Of a stretch of 64,000 nucleotides of DNA, positions 44,958 to 57,612 are shown one piece after another. Source of the DNA: Gnetum montanum. Its lineage: Eukaryota > Streptophyta > Gnetopsida > Gnetales > Gnetaceae. The translations under genes and the position numbers were made by a program. Each line of letters begins with the position of its first letter. The first letter of the stretch is position 1. The notes under the pieces are model-generated. The model saw only the letters and a list, made by a program, of their open reading frames with translations. It was not told where the DNA came from and searched no databases. Location: positions 5,811 through 69,810 of the forward strand of contig MNCI01000003.1 in NCBI GenBank assembly GCA_015680685.1, in the 5' to 3' direction.

Positions 44958-46679
44958 ATATACATATGAAAAAGAATGTTAAATTTGAGGGATAGTATTA
45001 AGGATTTGGTATGTTTATCAAAGTCAAAATTCTAAAAATCTCTATAATGTTTACCAAGTCTATATATTATCATTACCCTAGTGATGTCACCATCATGATG
45101 AGATACTATGTTTATGTTTAGAAAATTATCTATATTTATTACTAGTTTATTAGTGTTTAACATATAATTGTGTCATTATCCAATTGACATGATAGTTAAA
45201 TTACACCTATAAATACTCACAAGAATTTACAAGTTAATGTGTAAAGTGTGAAGTACAATCCAAGACAAGCTTTGAACATGAATTTTCTCTACATCTCATA
45301 TAGCTTTTTGTTTACTAAATATTGTACTTCCATATATGTGATTTTGTTCATGATGTTTATAGACACTACAATGTTAGCATTTAATTTATTAATTAAACAT
45401 CAAATAATATTAACATAATTGTTCATTAAATCCTTGGATCTTGTGGTGATATAGATCACATAAAACTTAACACTTTTTAACCTTTCTTCTGAATTCGCAT
45501 TTAGTACTACATCATTTGAAAAGACTAGAAGTTGTTCCCATGGTTGATCCACTTTAATATCATGATTTATAGGTACCTCTTTAATATACTCTTATAGCTC
45601 ATCACTAAAAATGATGAATAATGTTACTAAAGGAGTGCAACCTTTTTTTACTTATATATTATTGCAAAAGTAATAAAATTATGTAATTTCTTCACCTTGT
45701 AATTAAAAAACTATCTCCATAAAAATTTTGGATGCTATTAAATAAATTCAAATCAAGTTTAACTTTGATAAGTTTGCTCCATAATTATTTTCTTACAACA
45801 AAATCATATAATTTAGCAAAATTAACAAACCACAAAGCACATAAATATTTTACTTTGTTTTTTATTTTCTTGTTCAATGAAATATTTAAGATCAACCATA
45901 TGATCTATTATAAAATACTTGAATTTGAATCTTGTTTGCAAAACTACACATAGATTATTTTCTTATGCTTAGCATCCTAATTTTTTCTCCAAAATTGTAC
46001 CTAAGAATCTTTCAAATAAGATATTACCTATGATGAATTTGTGTTTATTTAAATTTGATTTGTCTCTTTTTTAAAAAATCATAGTAGCTCTAGTGATCAT
46101 CCACTATTTGGCCAAATGATTTTGAAGTTTTTCATCAGACATTTTCCAAGTCTCTTTTTAAACAAACTCTCTTAGAATATATGCTCTTAAGTCAAGTTAA
46201 AATCATTAGTTTCTTAACTTAATCCATCAACAATTATGAAGGTTACACCTTTTCACTAATAGTTACAACTGCTTATGAAGTATAAAAGAACATAAGTCCT
46301 TACTTTGTAAAATTCATAATATAGAATAAAGCTATAGATAATTAATTAAAAGTACAAACTGATGCAAGTTACAAGTACAAGAAGACTTAAAACAAGAGAA
46401 GCTGAAGTTCTTAATATACCCAACATATAAAAAAGGAAAACTAGTTCATCGCAAACTTAAACAACTTAGTAGAGCAAGTTGAATCTATGCATGACAAAGA
46501 TAAGTAGTTACAAAGACTACTTAAGGGAGAGGGAGAGGGTACATTGAGGTAGTAATCCATTAATTTTCATAAGAGAGGCTCACTCAACTTAATAATAGAT
46601 CATTGGAGTCCAAAGTAGCCCAACCCATGTAAGACTAAAAATAATAGCTCATAGTAAGTTAACTAACAAACATCATAAG
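44958..46679. other. AT-rich spacer, no gene recognised
   Basis: High A+T; the 73-codon frame at 45,732-45,953 is low complexity and unsupported. Confidence 0.4.
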
Positions 46680-46684
46680 TGTGT

Positions 46685-47587
46685 TGATGAGCGATGAGGT
46701 ACCCTTATGCTCAACCATACAAATCACAAGTGTTCATGCACGATCTGGTCGAATTCCATGGATGGGACTAGTTGTGGTATCTAGATCATTATGCCTTGAT
46801 CGTAGTTTGCTATCTTCCCACTTAGACTAGTGGTAGCTTTGTCACATATGATTTAGTCGAAAGTTAGGCATATGATGTTGTCTACTTTCTACACTACTCC
46901 TGATGATGAAAAGAGATAAATTAATTAAACTAGGGGATAATGGAAAAAAAGATCTAAACAAGCCTATAACAATGAGTATCTGCTCTTAACTATCTATACA
47001 TGTCTTGGACTTTGTGAAGCTACTTTTGGGATTTCCAAGTATACATCACTATTTGTGCTGAATAATACACCTCTAGATTATCAAGTATTTACACTTAAAT
47101 GCTCATGATTAAGGTATACACATTCTACTTAATAATAAGAATAGTAAATAACAATAAATGAAAATTTTTAAGGAAAGCATTAAATAATTAAAGTAACAAT
47201 ATTAATCTAAGTGGATGCTATAATGATGGGAGTAATCTCAATCTTTATTGACAGTCATGTAACGTGTCCAAGTACGTCACACTCAAACAAAGGTGTCATA
47301 CGATTACAAACATCATGCTGTGAGCATGCATTGGGAATAACAAATTGAAAAATGAAGAAACTGAAAATTAAAATTATCTCCCTAATTCCTATGTAATACA
47401 TGCTGTCTCATTTGAGAGCCCAAGTACAGTATTTATAGGTGAGATCTCGATGAGGCAATTTTGGATATCCAACATCACTTATTAGCCCTGACATCACTTA
47501 TTAGCCCCAACGTCACATAGGGTACATGATGTTAGGACTCTGACATTGTGTATCCAATGCCAAGGCCCATCAAATCTCAACTCATAA
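46685..47587 (-). mobile_element. 3' LTR of minus-strand element H
   Basis: Plus-strand order TGATGAGCGATGAGG...CTCAACTCATA. A polypurine tract complement (CCCCCAT, 47,590-47,596) lies to its right, so transcription runs right to left. The TATA complement TATTTATA is at 47,430-47,437. It aligns at high identity with 52,478-53,319. TGTGT at 46,680-46,684 flanks it. Confidence 0.82.
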
Positions 47588-47699
47588 AACCCCCATGACT
47601 AAATGAGAACTCATCCTCAAGTTAAAAAAAGATGAGGAACAAGTTATTTACAAAGTATTGGGCAGGTATGGGATTATTGACTAACTCAAATAATGGATA

Positions 47700-50600
47700 A
47701 AATAACTGACTCTTTACATGTCTTAGTGGTGCAATATAAAAATGGGACACATTACTACAAAACAAAACAAAAACAACACTACAAAGTTCATGTATTTCCT
47801 CAAGGCAGTGGCTCTTCCATTAGTTTCTTTCCTTTATCTCCAAGTCATTGAAAATTGTATCAATTGAGCAAAGCTTGTAACTTTTCTTCCTCTATTCTTG
47901 GGTCATGCACCATCCAAGCTACTATGTTGATGTGTGTTAGCACTAGTACATTCCAAGGACATGGTAATTATAGAAACATTTGATTTGCTTTTACATATTA
48001 TGCCGCAAATTTTTGTCGTTCTTCTTGGAAGGTCCTAGCTTTATCTTTGAGCTCATGATAATTCGTCAACCTATGAGCTAGGTTTGAGGGTACATCTTTT
48101 TGTCCCTAATAACTAGCTTTAACCACCTCCAACTCTGAGTTCACCACCTACAACTTTTGCAATGCATCTTTTCGATCTACAAACTCTTTCTCATATAAAG
48201 AATAGGTGGTCATCACTTATTTTTCTAGCTCACTTTAGGGATGACCTACTATTAACATGGCAAGGTTGGCATATATAGGGTTATCCAACACCATGTACTC
48301 TTTTCAATCCTCTAACTACAAGTCTCTATTTTTTGCTTTCGCTTGTTTAACCATGGCATAACTATCCAAGATGGCCTGCCATTCAGAATTCTACGATGAC
48401 AAGGAGCTAATGTGGGCTTGGCCATCTTGATTTCCTTCTCATTGAGTTTCTTATACATGCCAAATTGGTCATGGAAGTGTTCTTTTAATTTTTTATGCTT
48501 TTTGGCCTTGTTCTACTATGCACTAATCGCAGTTGCTAACTTTTGATGAATAGCATGTACCTCCTCCATGGATAGGGTTCTATTTTTCCAAGCCAATCTA
48601 CTCATATCATGGTTGATCCTCACCAATTATTCTAGCAACTAGTGGACACTTTCCTCCAAGATGTTCTTTTGTTTTTCTACAATGGTTAACTAGGAATTCT
48701 CTACTATGAGCTACTTATTTTCTTCTTGGATGGTAGTCAGCGCATTTTTATATGCGTGAGATTGCCCATCTATCATAGAGGCATTTCAAATTGCCATCTC
48801 CTTCTCCCGCTCTATAGCTGCTCTCTCCTTTACTGGCTTGGCAAGCTCTTCCATCCTGAACTGCTCTAGTTGGTACAATGCAACAAAATAGGCAGGATCC
48901 CATTGTTTAACACATAGGGCAACCAACTCTTCTTGTAATCTTTGTACCTTAGCTTTTGCATGTTCTTCTTTGACCTTCATCATGACCAAATTTCCTTTGG
49001 TGGTGATGAGGTCTAACTATGCTACAATGACATCGCTAGGGATGTCAAACAGAGTGGTCATCACTTAACCTAGCTACAACAAATGATCAAGCACGTCCTC
49101 ATTCACCACAAGAGTCATTCAAGTCCCAGCCAACATTTGTCCATCTCTAGTTCCTACTAGATCAATCAAAGGCACAATAGGAACAATGAATGACTCCTTG
49201 ATGTGATCAGTGATTAGCTCTGCTACACCTACTGCATCCTCATATTATAGCACCATAATTATGGTGCCTTCTCCAATTTCCAAGGTGACCTGAAAGGATA
49301 CAACATTTCCAAAGATCTAGCATGATCATTGGGATCCCCCTTCTTCTAATTGAATTAAGATCTCTCCCCTTGTTGGATCAACTAATATGATAGATCATAC
49401 ACGTTGTCCATAACCTAGAAGAGATTTGCCTCATCCTTGCTTCCCCAACTAATAGTTTTAGTGATTCTCTATAGGTGGATCATTAATGGTCTATAATCTT
49501 ATGGTGGTGGTGAAACCTGTGCTTGTGAACACTGCTCAAGCTCTTGTTGCATTTTTGTTCTTGGTTCTGCCTCCTTTTCTGCTTCTTGCTTCTCACTAGA
49601 ACCTTTTCTTGGTGCTATGATTTTTAGGAGTTCTATGAAGGAGGCATGCTAAGCCTTATGAGGGATATCATTAGTATATCCCAAGATTCCAATACACTTG
49701 TATAGCTTTCTGATCAAACAAGGAAATGGAAGTGTTGGTCTCCCTAACTTTGTTTCTTTGAACTACCATTGGATTTTTGTAATGTAATATTGAGGAAGGT
49801 TGACTACAGATTTTCCCATTAGAATGGCACTTCCCCTAGCTGCATAAGTCGAGATTCGATTGAGCCCTTTGGTAGGAAACAGGTGATATATCTCAATCTT
49901 AAAGTAGGTTCTCTCTTCCAAAGTCATTTCATGGTATGACTTTTCCTCTTTACCATATACTTGTCTCAGCCATAATTTCTTTGTTTTAGGGTCTGATATG
50001 GTGGACAAGTGAGCAACCTTGGCCCCTTCATTGGGTAGGTTGAGAGCTGCAACAATGTCCTTGACCGAGTAAGAGATAATCACCCAGCAAATATTAACAA
50101 TGGTGCCCTCATCTTTGTTATGCTAGAATTGATGGACTTTTCCCAAGTACCATTCACCATTGTTAGATAAGATAGGCCATAATGGAAATGCTTTGAGTTG
50201 CATCCGCACTACTTCTAGAGAAAACTCCACGAATGAATCGAAGTTCCTCCATAATGACCAAAGCCAATGTGGATTTCTTCAAGGTGGCAACAAGGTAGTT
50301 GGGGGGCAATGTGAGACATTGTCCATGTTTGGGTGCTGGTACTTCTTCTACCTCTCCTTGGGCTAATTTCTCAATAACAGGGGCCTCTTGATGGATACTA
50401 AAAGATAAGGCCTCCTATTCAACATGTTCCTTATGTTCTCCTTGCTGGCCACAGATACCATGTGGATGTTTAGTGGCTCTCTATGAGGGTTCACCCTAAG
50501 CACCTCTTTTTGGAACCATATGTAATCAAGAAAAAACCAAGTGTTACCAAGGTTATGTTTAGTATTATTAATCAATTTATACCTTAATCATAACCTTAGT
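47700..50600 (-). pseudogene. Additional ORF of element H: globular head, then a long coiled coil
   Basis: The best frame is 50,083-49,763. It contains V-K-D-I-V-A-A-L-N-L-P-N-E-G, then K-K-L-W-L-R-Q-V-Y-G, then a helical part with L-F-P-T-K-G-L-N-R-I-S and G-S-A-I-L-M-G-K-S-V-V-N-L-P. This order resembles the plant-transposon-associated domain often carried as an extra ORF by plant gypsy elements; the resemblance is from memory and unverified. A Glu/Gln-rich linker (E-K-E-A-E-P-R-T-K-M-Q-Q-E) and Pro residues follow. After frameshifts, 48,989-48,500 reads as heptad-like coiled coil (K-V-Q-R-L-Q-E-E-L-V-A-L, I-Q-E-E-N-K). Many stops are TAG/TAA at Gln-like sites. It lies in the 3' part of the element, in sense with its LTRs, where Athila elements carry an extra gene. 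Confidence 0.5.
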
Positions 50601-50880
50601 TCATTAAGCTCATAATGCATATAATTGCAAGGTTAGGAAAATTTTCAAGAAAAATCCCCCACAAAAGTATCTATCTCTTTCTATGACCCATCACAAATAG
50701 TTCCTTTTCGTTACTTGTGGCTTAAAATAATGGTTATGGGCCCATGGGTTACAAAAATTAGAAATCTGGCATTATTGTTAGTGATTTTGCATTATAATTC
50801 CTAAGGTTTTTTAACATCCTTACCCTTATGATACCTTCTGGGCTATAGCAAATCAGCACAAATTTTGCATGCAACCAATT

Positions 50881-51300
50881 CCCCTCCCCCCATGACTAAG
50901 GTGAACACTTTAGGTTAGATAGATTTGAACAACAAGGCAACTAGAGCATTAAATAGATAGATATCGCAAGTGGAAGATGGAGATATAGAGCTCTAAGTTG
51001 CGAGAAAAGATTTCAACAACTCCCCTAGTAGCAAATGTGAAAATTGAAGTTTTGATTTCCATGGAGGTTGTATTTATAGTTATTTTGGAATCCAACGTTG
51101 GGTACGCAACATTGGGTCAAACCCAACGTTGGGTACACAACATCAAGGTCCAAAAATTTTGATTTTATAGGGCCAATGAACATAAAAACAGAAGCTCTAG
51201 GATTGATTGGAAGGTTTGAAGTTAAGTTTATCATGTTGGGTAAGTGAAAAATGAATTTGAGGCATCAGAAGTAGGATTAAGATGAAATCGTCAACGTGAA
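50881..51300 (-). promoter_or_regulatory. U3-like promoter remnant with palindromic repeats
   Basis: On the minus strand, three ACCCAACGTTGG-type palindromes (51,092-51,145 region) precede CTATAAATAC at about 51,071-51,080. The layout and the GACCTTGATGTTG phrase match the U3 of the LTR at 52,478-53,319. It sits upstream of the additional ORF, so it could have driven it. A GGGGGGAGGGG tract on the same strand lies at about 50,883-50,894. Confidence 0.45.
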
Positions 51301-52160
51301 AGCATGAGAATGAGCAAGAAAAAGACATTGAAAGCTTGAGTGTGGGATAGGTGACTTTCATGATAAAGGAAATAATAAAATATAATAATTTGAGTGCTTG
51401 TAAGGTGAAAAATGATGTGGCATGTTAAACAAGTACAAGTCACAAAAGTTACACAAGTGCGTCCTCCCCAAAATAGGCTCTAGACATTGATTCCCTTGCG
51501 GAACCATGCTTAGAATGTTCATGGGCGCTAAAGGAGTTTAATGTAATGCATACTTGTGAAATAAAACACACATGTTAAAACCACCAAATTGAGATTAAAA
51601 AACCCTATGTTACACAAGACCACAAGTTATAAGCATCTGAACAACGAGATGAGATGGATCATAGATGGGATCATAGAGATCGGGACATGAGGTATCATAC
51701 CATAATCACAATGGAACCTTGTGTGTTATTGATGGTTAAATAACCATGTGTCCATTTTTTCAGAATTCAAACCAAGTCCAGACCACCTTTCAATGACACT
51801 GCATTGTTTCATCCCATTGGTAGACAACTATAAGACTACCAAAGTTATGAGGAGTAACATCACTTGGCATTTTGTCCAAGGGAGGAGCGTATTATGACAC
51901 AATTATTTAGTATGTGTGTATATATATATTTTTTTTAATGTTTTGAGAAGTCACCAACCTTTACACATGGGTACATGCCTTTCTGGTGGAACTCGTAGAA
52001 GTTTATTCAATGCCGTTTAAAGTTGCTCTTACTCCCATTTTTCATTAAATATACAAGGATATGGTTACAACCTTAGCAACATGATAGAACATATAGAAGT
52101 CACCAAAGTCACCATGAACATAGAAATTTCCTTCACAATTTTTTTGGTGACAATGAACCC
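51301..52160. other. Remnant between the U3-like block and the gag fragment
   Basis: No clear reading frame. The part from 51,640 resembles degenerated sequence upstream of Athila gag, in plus orientation. Confidence 0.3.
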
Positions 52161-52163
52161 CTT

Positions 52164-52477
52164 TTGGCCACTACGAGCCTAATGCATATCATAGAGGCCA
52201 TTAAGATATCTCATAGGCATCGCAAAAAGAGTCAACTACCTAAGCTTCACATGAATAATATTCCAAAATTTGAAAGAGGCTATGATTCAAATACACAACA
52301 TCATTTACAAGCCTTCCATGATGCCTATGCTAACTATAACATTGAAAGTAGATGGTAAACACTTAAGCTCTTTCCTAGGACACTAATTGATAGAGCCCAA
52401 ATGTGGTAGAGATCATTACGACCAAACTCAATCCGATGATGGTCTACAATGATAAAAATTTTCAGCAATAGCTAAGA
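52164..52477 (+). pseudogene. gag: Athila-like gag fragment, opposite orientation to element H
   Basis: Encodes M-N-N-I-P-K-F-E-R-G-Y-D-S-N then Q-H-H-L-Q-A-F-H-D-A-Y, the same core as copies A, B and I. Stops follow (after S-R-W) and the sequence is cut at 52,477 by the minus-strand LTR. It lies antisense to the LTRs that flank it, pointing to an inversion or separate insertion inside element H. Confidence 0.7.
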
Positions 52478-53319
52478 ACACAAGTGTTCATGCATGATCT
52501 GGTCAAATTCTGTGGATGAAACTAGTTGTGGTATCTAGATCGTTATGATTTAATCATAGTTCACTATCTTTCAACTTAGACTAGTGGTAGCTTTGTCACA
52601 TATGGTTTAGTCCAAAGTGAGGCATATGATGTTTTCTACTTTCTACGCTACTCCTGATGACAAAAAAAGATAAATTAATTAAACTAAGGGATAATGGAAA
52701 ATAAGATCTAAACTGGCCTATGGCGATGAGTATTCACTCTTAACTATTTGTACACATCTTGGACTTCGTGAAGCTACTTCTAAGATTGCCATGTATACAT
52801 CACTAGTTATGCCAAACAATACACCTCTAGATTACCAAGCATTTACACTTAACACTCGTGATTAAGGTGTACACATTCTACTTAATAACAAGAATAGTAA
52901 ATAACAATAAATGGAAATGTTTAACTAAGGAAAGAATTAAATAATTAAAGCAACAATATTAATCTAAGTGGATGCTATAATGATGAGAGTAATCTCGATC
53001 TTTATTTTCAATCATGTAATGTGTTCAAGTACATCACACTCGAACAAAGATGTCGTATGATTACAAACATCACATTGCGAGCATGCACTAGGAATAATAG
53101 ACTTAAAAGAGAAGAAACTGAAAATTAAAACTATCTCCCTAATTCATATGTTCTACATACTATCTCATCCAGGAGCCCAAGTGTAGTATTTATAGGTGAG
53201 ATCTTGATGAGGCGACATCAAGTATTCGACATTGCTTTTTAGCCCTAATGTCAAGTACGTGAGATCAGGACTCCAACATCATGTATCCAACATCAAGGTC
53301 ACAAAAGGATGACTCATCA
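52478..53319 (-). mobile_element. 5' LTR of minus-strand element H, inner end truncated
   Basis: Matches 46,720-47,587 but lacks the ~35 bp carrying the U5 end, so the primer site is gone too. The right end reads CTCATCA, complement of a TGATGAG start. TGTGT at 53,320-53,324 matches TGTGT at 46,680-46,684 exactly, marking both as the LTRs of one 6.6-kb element. The TATA complement is at 53,187-53,194. Confidence 0.8.
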
Positions 53320-53324
53320 TGTGT

Positions 53325-55690
53325 CATTACCTTATCATGTAAACTAAGTGCAATTCAAAAGGAAGATGCATTATCAGAGAAAGAGCAACACCATTGAAAA
53401 ATAAGAAGTTTTTATAATCTTAATATGACTGAAAAGTTAGTGCTATTTCTAGAAAAAAGTTAGTAAGACATATGATACTCATAACTTTATATCATTGCCA
53501 AAAGTGGTTACCTTAAAGAAAAGAGTTATGATCTTATACACTACTCATTAAATCTTGGTATCTCAAGGCATAAATTCAAACTCCAAAAAACTCTCTACCA
53601 CATTTTAATGATTTAACATATAACACATCTACATTTATAACTTTTCCAAAAGCTAATTTTTCAATTTCTTCCACTACTTTAACAGATGTGAGTTGTAAAA
53701 TATATGGAAGCATGTAGCTATTTGCTTTATGATGAAACAAATTTTTTTTAGAAAACTTTAAAGGAATGTTACTATTTAGAAAAAATTTATTTCTAAATTT
53801 TTTTAAAGAATATCATAGTTTATTATTTGTACCATAGCCTTTTTTATTTTTTATGCTTTTTAAAAATATTCTTTCTTTTTCTATCAGTGCATTTTCATAT
53901 ACTCCTTATTATAAGAATTTTCTATAGCTAACCTTGCTTATAAACATTCTTCGTCAAACTACTTATTTCTACCTATAAACTTTTGTTGTATATTAACATT
54001 TTTCACAACCTTTAGTAAAATGTCTTATAACGAAGCTTAAACTTTTTTTTATTTTCAAAAAAATTTTATTCCTCTTGTTGAAAAGATAAGAAAAGTATTG
54101 TATCTATGAATGTAATATATATATATATATTTTTGGCATTACATATCGCTAGAATAGCTTCTTAAACGGAAAACAATAGAGAATTGTGTAGATGTTTTAT
54201 TTGTTTACCAACCTAAAAGTCAATCATATCTAATTCATTTTGAAAAGTAGTTAGAGTAAAGCAATACATAAACATCTTTCTCCTTTTTAGAGTAAATCTT
54301 GATCTTGATGAATATTTCTAAATCCTATTTAAAATGATAAGATCAAGGCATTGTTCCCATTCCAATATGTGTTTTGCTTTCCTTTTTTCTTTTAATGTCC
54401 CCTAATGTTCTTTTCAATCTATTTTTAATTTGACCATAATCTTGTACATCTAGCCATCTTTAATTATTTTGCCACTCTAAAATATCAATACACTTGAAAC
54501 AAATTCTAGCATTAAAGTCACCATATAGACATTTCATTTTAATTTAATTATTAAAAATAACATTTTTCTATAAACCTAGCTATGCATAGTATGCTTTATC
54601 CCATGTATGAAAGTAACAATTAACAACGAATAACAAATAATTAAGGTGAAAAAAATTAATGATTTAGATTAGCAAAAAGCCTAGAATGGTAAGAATTTTC
54701 ATTTCAAGTAACTCTAATAATAGTTGCAAAACGTTTCATGAGCTGCCAATGAATCTAATAAATAAAACTATAATTCTAAATTTCTAAAGAAATCCTTAGG
54801 TTTTAGAAGTATAATGAATTGCAGTAATGGCTTTTTCCCATTAACATAGATGTATATTAAGGTTTTAAAAATGTGCAAAACCTTGTGAATGTTAAAGTTG
54901 AAAAGTGCATAGAATCGTAAGTCAAAAAATCAAAATCACTTCCACCCTAAAAATTTTGGGAGGAATCATGATTTTAATGAAACAAAGTTATCCTCAATCG
55001 TTGATTCAAAAGATAACATCTATTAAATAAAGAAACCCGATATGCAATTGTGTCAAATAGCTAAAAAGTGTTTTTTCTAACAATAAAAAGCTTAATAGTT
55101 TTTCAATCACAGCATTCTAACAATAAAAAGCTTAATAGCTTAATATTCTGGATAATAAAAAGCTTATCTATTTTTTCTAACAATAAAAAGCTTAATAGCA
55201 CACATTAAAACCCAATAGCATAAACTAACTCCTAATAGGTTTCCTGGATTTTGGCTTTTTTAAAAAAAAAAACTTAAAGAGCTTTGTAAATTGTGAAGTT
55301 GTTTTGTATTCATTTTCATTTTTTTTTTTGTTAAACATCATTTGCAACTATGTTACAAAAAATTTCTCCATATGCTAAAAAATTGGGCAAATAGAGAAAT
55401 CTTCTTATTAATTGCTACTAAAACATGCAAAGGAGTAGCATAGTTATGCTATTGTGAACAAAATTGAAAGTAGAAAGTAGAGAAGAAAAAGGAGAAGATA
55501 AGGAAACTTGAGTAAAACATAGCAACAACCATAACTATGATCTAAAAAATAAAGAAATATTTAATCTTGAGCAACAAAATAAGGGCATGTTAATTGTCAC
55601 AATGGCAAGAATGATGCAATCAAGTGGTTGGTGAGATTTGGCTTTGAAATCACAATCACATAGTTCACGCAAGAGCCTCCCTCAAGTTGA
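53325..55690. other. AT-rich spacer with small tandem repeats
   Basis: No gene recognised. Holds a short TA tract at about 54,113-54,131 and a ~23-bp repeat at 55,075-55,198. Confidence 0.45.
55075..55198 (+). repeat. TCTAACAATAAAAAGCTTAATAG short tandem/dispersed repeat
   Basis: Four copies or partial copies start at about 55,075, 55,116, 55,148 and 55,176, the third altered to GGATAATAAAAAGCTTAT. Confidence 0.8.
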
Positions 55691-56130
55691 TGTTGCAAAG
55701 AAACACATCAAAGCTTGCTAACAGAGTGAACATCATTGCCTCCCTCAAGCTTACAATTAGTGTTGCCAAAGCCAATCGAGTGCAGGATGGTGTGAAACTA
55801 AACATGACCAAGACCTTTGGTGAATGTTTGCAAGTTGAGAATAAGAGGGCACAAAGACAAACTGCAATAACTTTTCCTCATATTTTTGGTGAACAAAATG
55901 ACAATCCATTTTAATATGTTTAGTCTGCTCATGAAAAGTTGGATTGGTTGCAACGTGGATTACAGATTGATTATCATAATGTAAAGGCATTGGCCTTGGA
56001 ACCTTAAAGACCATGTCTTTGAGTATAGTAGTTAACCAAACTACCTCCTTTGTTACCTTGTCCATAGCATGGGACTTGGCCTCGGTTGATGAAAGGGAAA
56101 TGGTAGGCTACCACTTTGAACATCATGTTA
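55690..56130 (-). pseudogene. Ty1/copia RNase H C-terminal fragment
   Basis: On the minus strand the frame 56,065-55,757 reads K-E-V-V-W-L-T-T-I-L-K-D, then P-L-H-Y-D-N-Q-S-V-I-H-V-A-T-N-P, then F-H-E-Q-T-K-H-I-K-M-D-C-H-F-V. The end is V-P-S-Y-S-Q-L-A-N-I. This is the hallmark end of copia RNase H. Upstream S-T-E-A-K-S-H-A-M corresponds to the S-T-E-A-E-Y motif. A frameshift precedes a Leu-Glu-Gly-Gly end (CTTGAGGGAGG) that would coincide with the polypurine tract. Only this piece of the element is present. Confidence 0.88.
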
Positions 56131-56232
56131 GGGGGGCATTACTTAGAAAATAGATGAATCTTGTCATAAACCATCACATCATCAAACATGCACCCTAATC
56201 TACATCACATTAAGCCTTTAAAATAAGATCAT

Positions 56233-57115
56233 TGATGACTCATCATAGTTTGGCCACCTCAATGGGATGTCATTGATATGATCCCATTGATAGGATCTCT
56301 TCAACATGATCCTACCAATGCAGGGTTTGACCCATTGACGTGTACCTGTCAATGGGGCATCATGTTTTGCTTATAAATGTGTGCCTAACCGTCACATTTA
56401 TGACATAAGTCTCATAGTTGTAATGAAGATCTAGTAGTTTTTCCACTCGAAAGTTAGAATATTTGTTGAGTGCTTGTAATAGGAGTCAGAGAGTGTATGG
56501 ATCTTTTTTTGAACACTATTGTACCTAAGCACTTCAGTGTGTGTGGTAATAAAAATGAGCTTTTCTAATAAACCTTGCAACACATAGACTAGATTAATTA
56601 TTTCCTTTATGCATGTAATATTTGAGCAATTTCATTTCATGTTTTTAAGTAATTAAGTAATTGATAACAATTAAGTAGTAAGCATAAGTACAACAACTTT
56701 GACCATACATCTAATGCTTGGTAATCCCAGTAATGCTTAATGTTTGATAACCTAGTAGTGCTATATGTGTTTAGGATGTATACAAAAAGTGGGAAGGGAT
56801 GCTTGTGTTAGGATTAGTTAAGTATTAGCTAGTTATTAAGTTTATTTAGCAATTAAATTACTTTATTCTTTATTCTTGTTCTTAGGTAACTTAATTCATA
56901 AAATAGAATATGATAAAAATCGTATACCTCAGTTACACTTAAGCATACCCTTCTACTTTACAAGTGAAACTGGAAAGATAACAATTGTAATGGTTAATTT
57001 CACCTCCTAAAATCTAATGTACTTAGAGAACTAAAGTTTGCAAAATTCGACTAGATTACTAAGTGAAGGCTAATGATTTGTATGATTGGGCATAGGGTAT
57101 ACTTGCTGCTCATCA
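56233..57115 (+). mobile_element. 5' LTR of Athila-like copy I
   Basis: About 883 bp, TGATGACTCATCATAG to CTCATCA. TATAAATG is at 56,372. U3 has a long dyad, CCCATTGAC paired with GTCAATGGG around 56,329-56,356, plus other ATGGGAT/ATCCCAT pairs. It is followed directly by a primer binding site. Confidence 0.82.
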
Positions 57116-57116
57116 T

Positions 57117-57134
57117 TGGCACCATTACCAAGGA
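57117..57134 (+). other. Primer binding site, tRNA-Asp type (copy I)
   Basis: TGGCACCATTACCAAGGA one base after the LTR. It equals the expected tRNA-Asp primer complement apart from G-to-A type transitions. Confidence 0.78.
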
Positions 57135-57612
57135 CTTTACTTTGATACGTGTGTCATCTAAGACTTACTAGAAAATATTCAACATCATTGGATCGAGAAT
57201 TAAAATCACAATCATTTTAACTAATAATAATAAAGCACACTAATTTTTCTTCTAATCTAAGATTTCTTCTTCTCATAGGGATGATTCTCCACTAAAATTT
57301 AAGCACACATCTAATCAAAGGAATGAATGATCAAATCAGCTAGTGCCCTAGCAATGTTGTGTGGTATATACTCATCCCGATGAGTATGTGTCCAACTTCA
57401 CCTTCATCCTACATTAAGATGATCAGATGCAATGGAGAGACATGGAGGACAACACTGTGTTACCATCTGATTGATCAGTTCCTACAATGCTCCAACAAAA
57501 TCTTATGAGGTTGGGCATCTAGGGACTCCATGCTGAGTATGTTGTGCAAGATCATAACTCCACAGATTACCATCTCCTTGAAGCACAATGAAAAATTAAT
57601 TAACAATAGGAG

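Noticed and set aside
45732-45953. 73-codon ORF in AT-rich spacer
   Set aside because: Composition is what random AT-rich DNA gives; no motif or copy elsewhere in the window.
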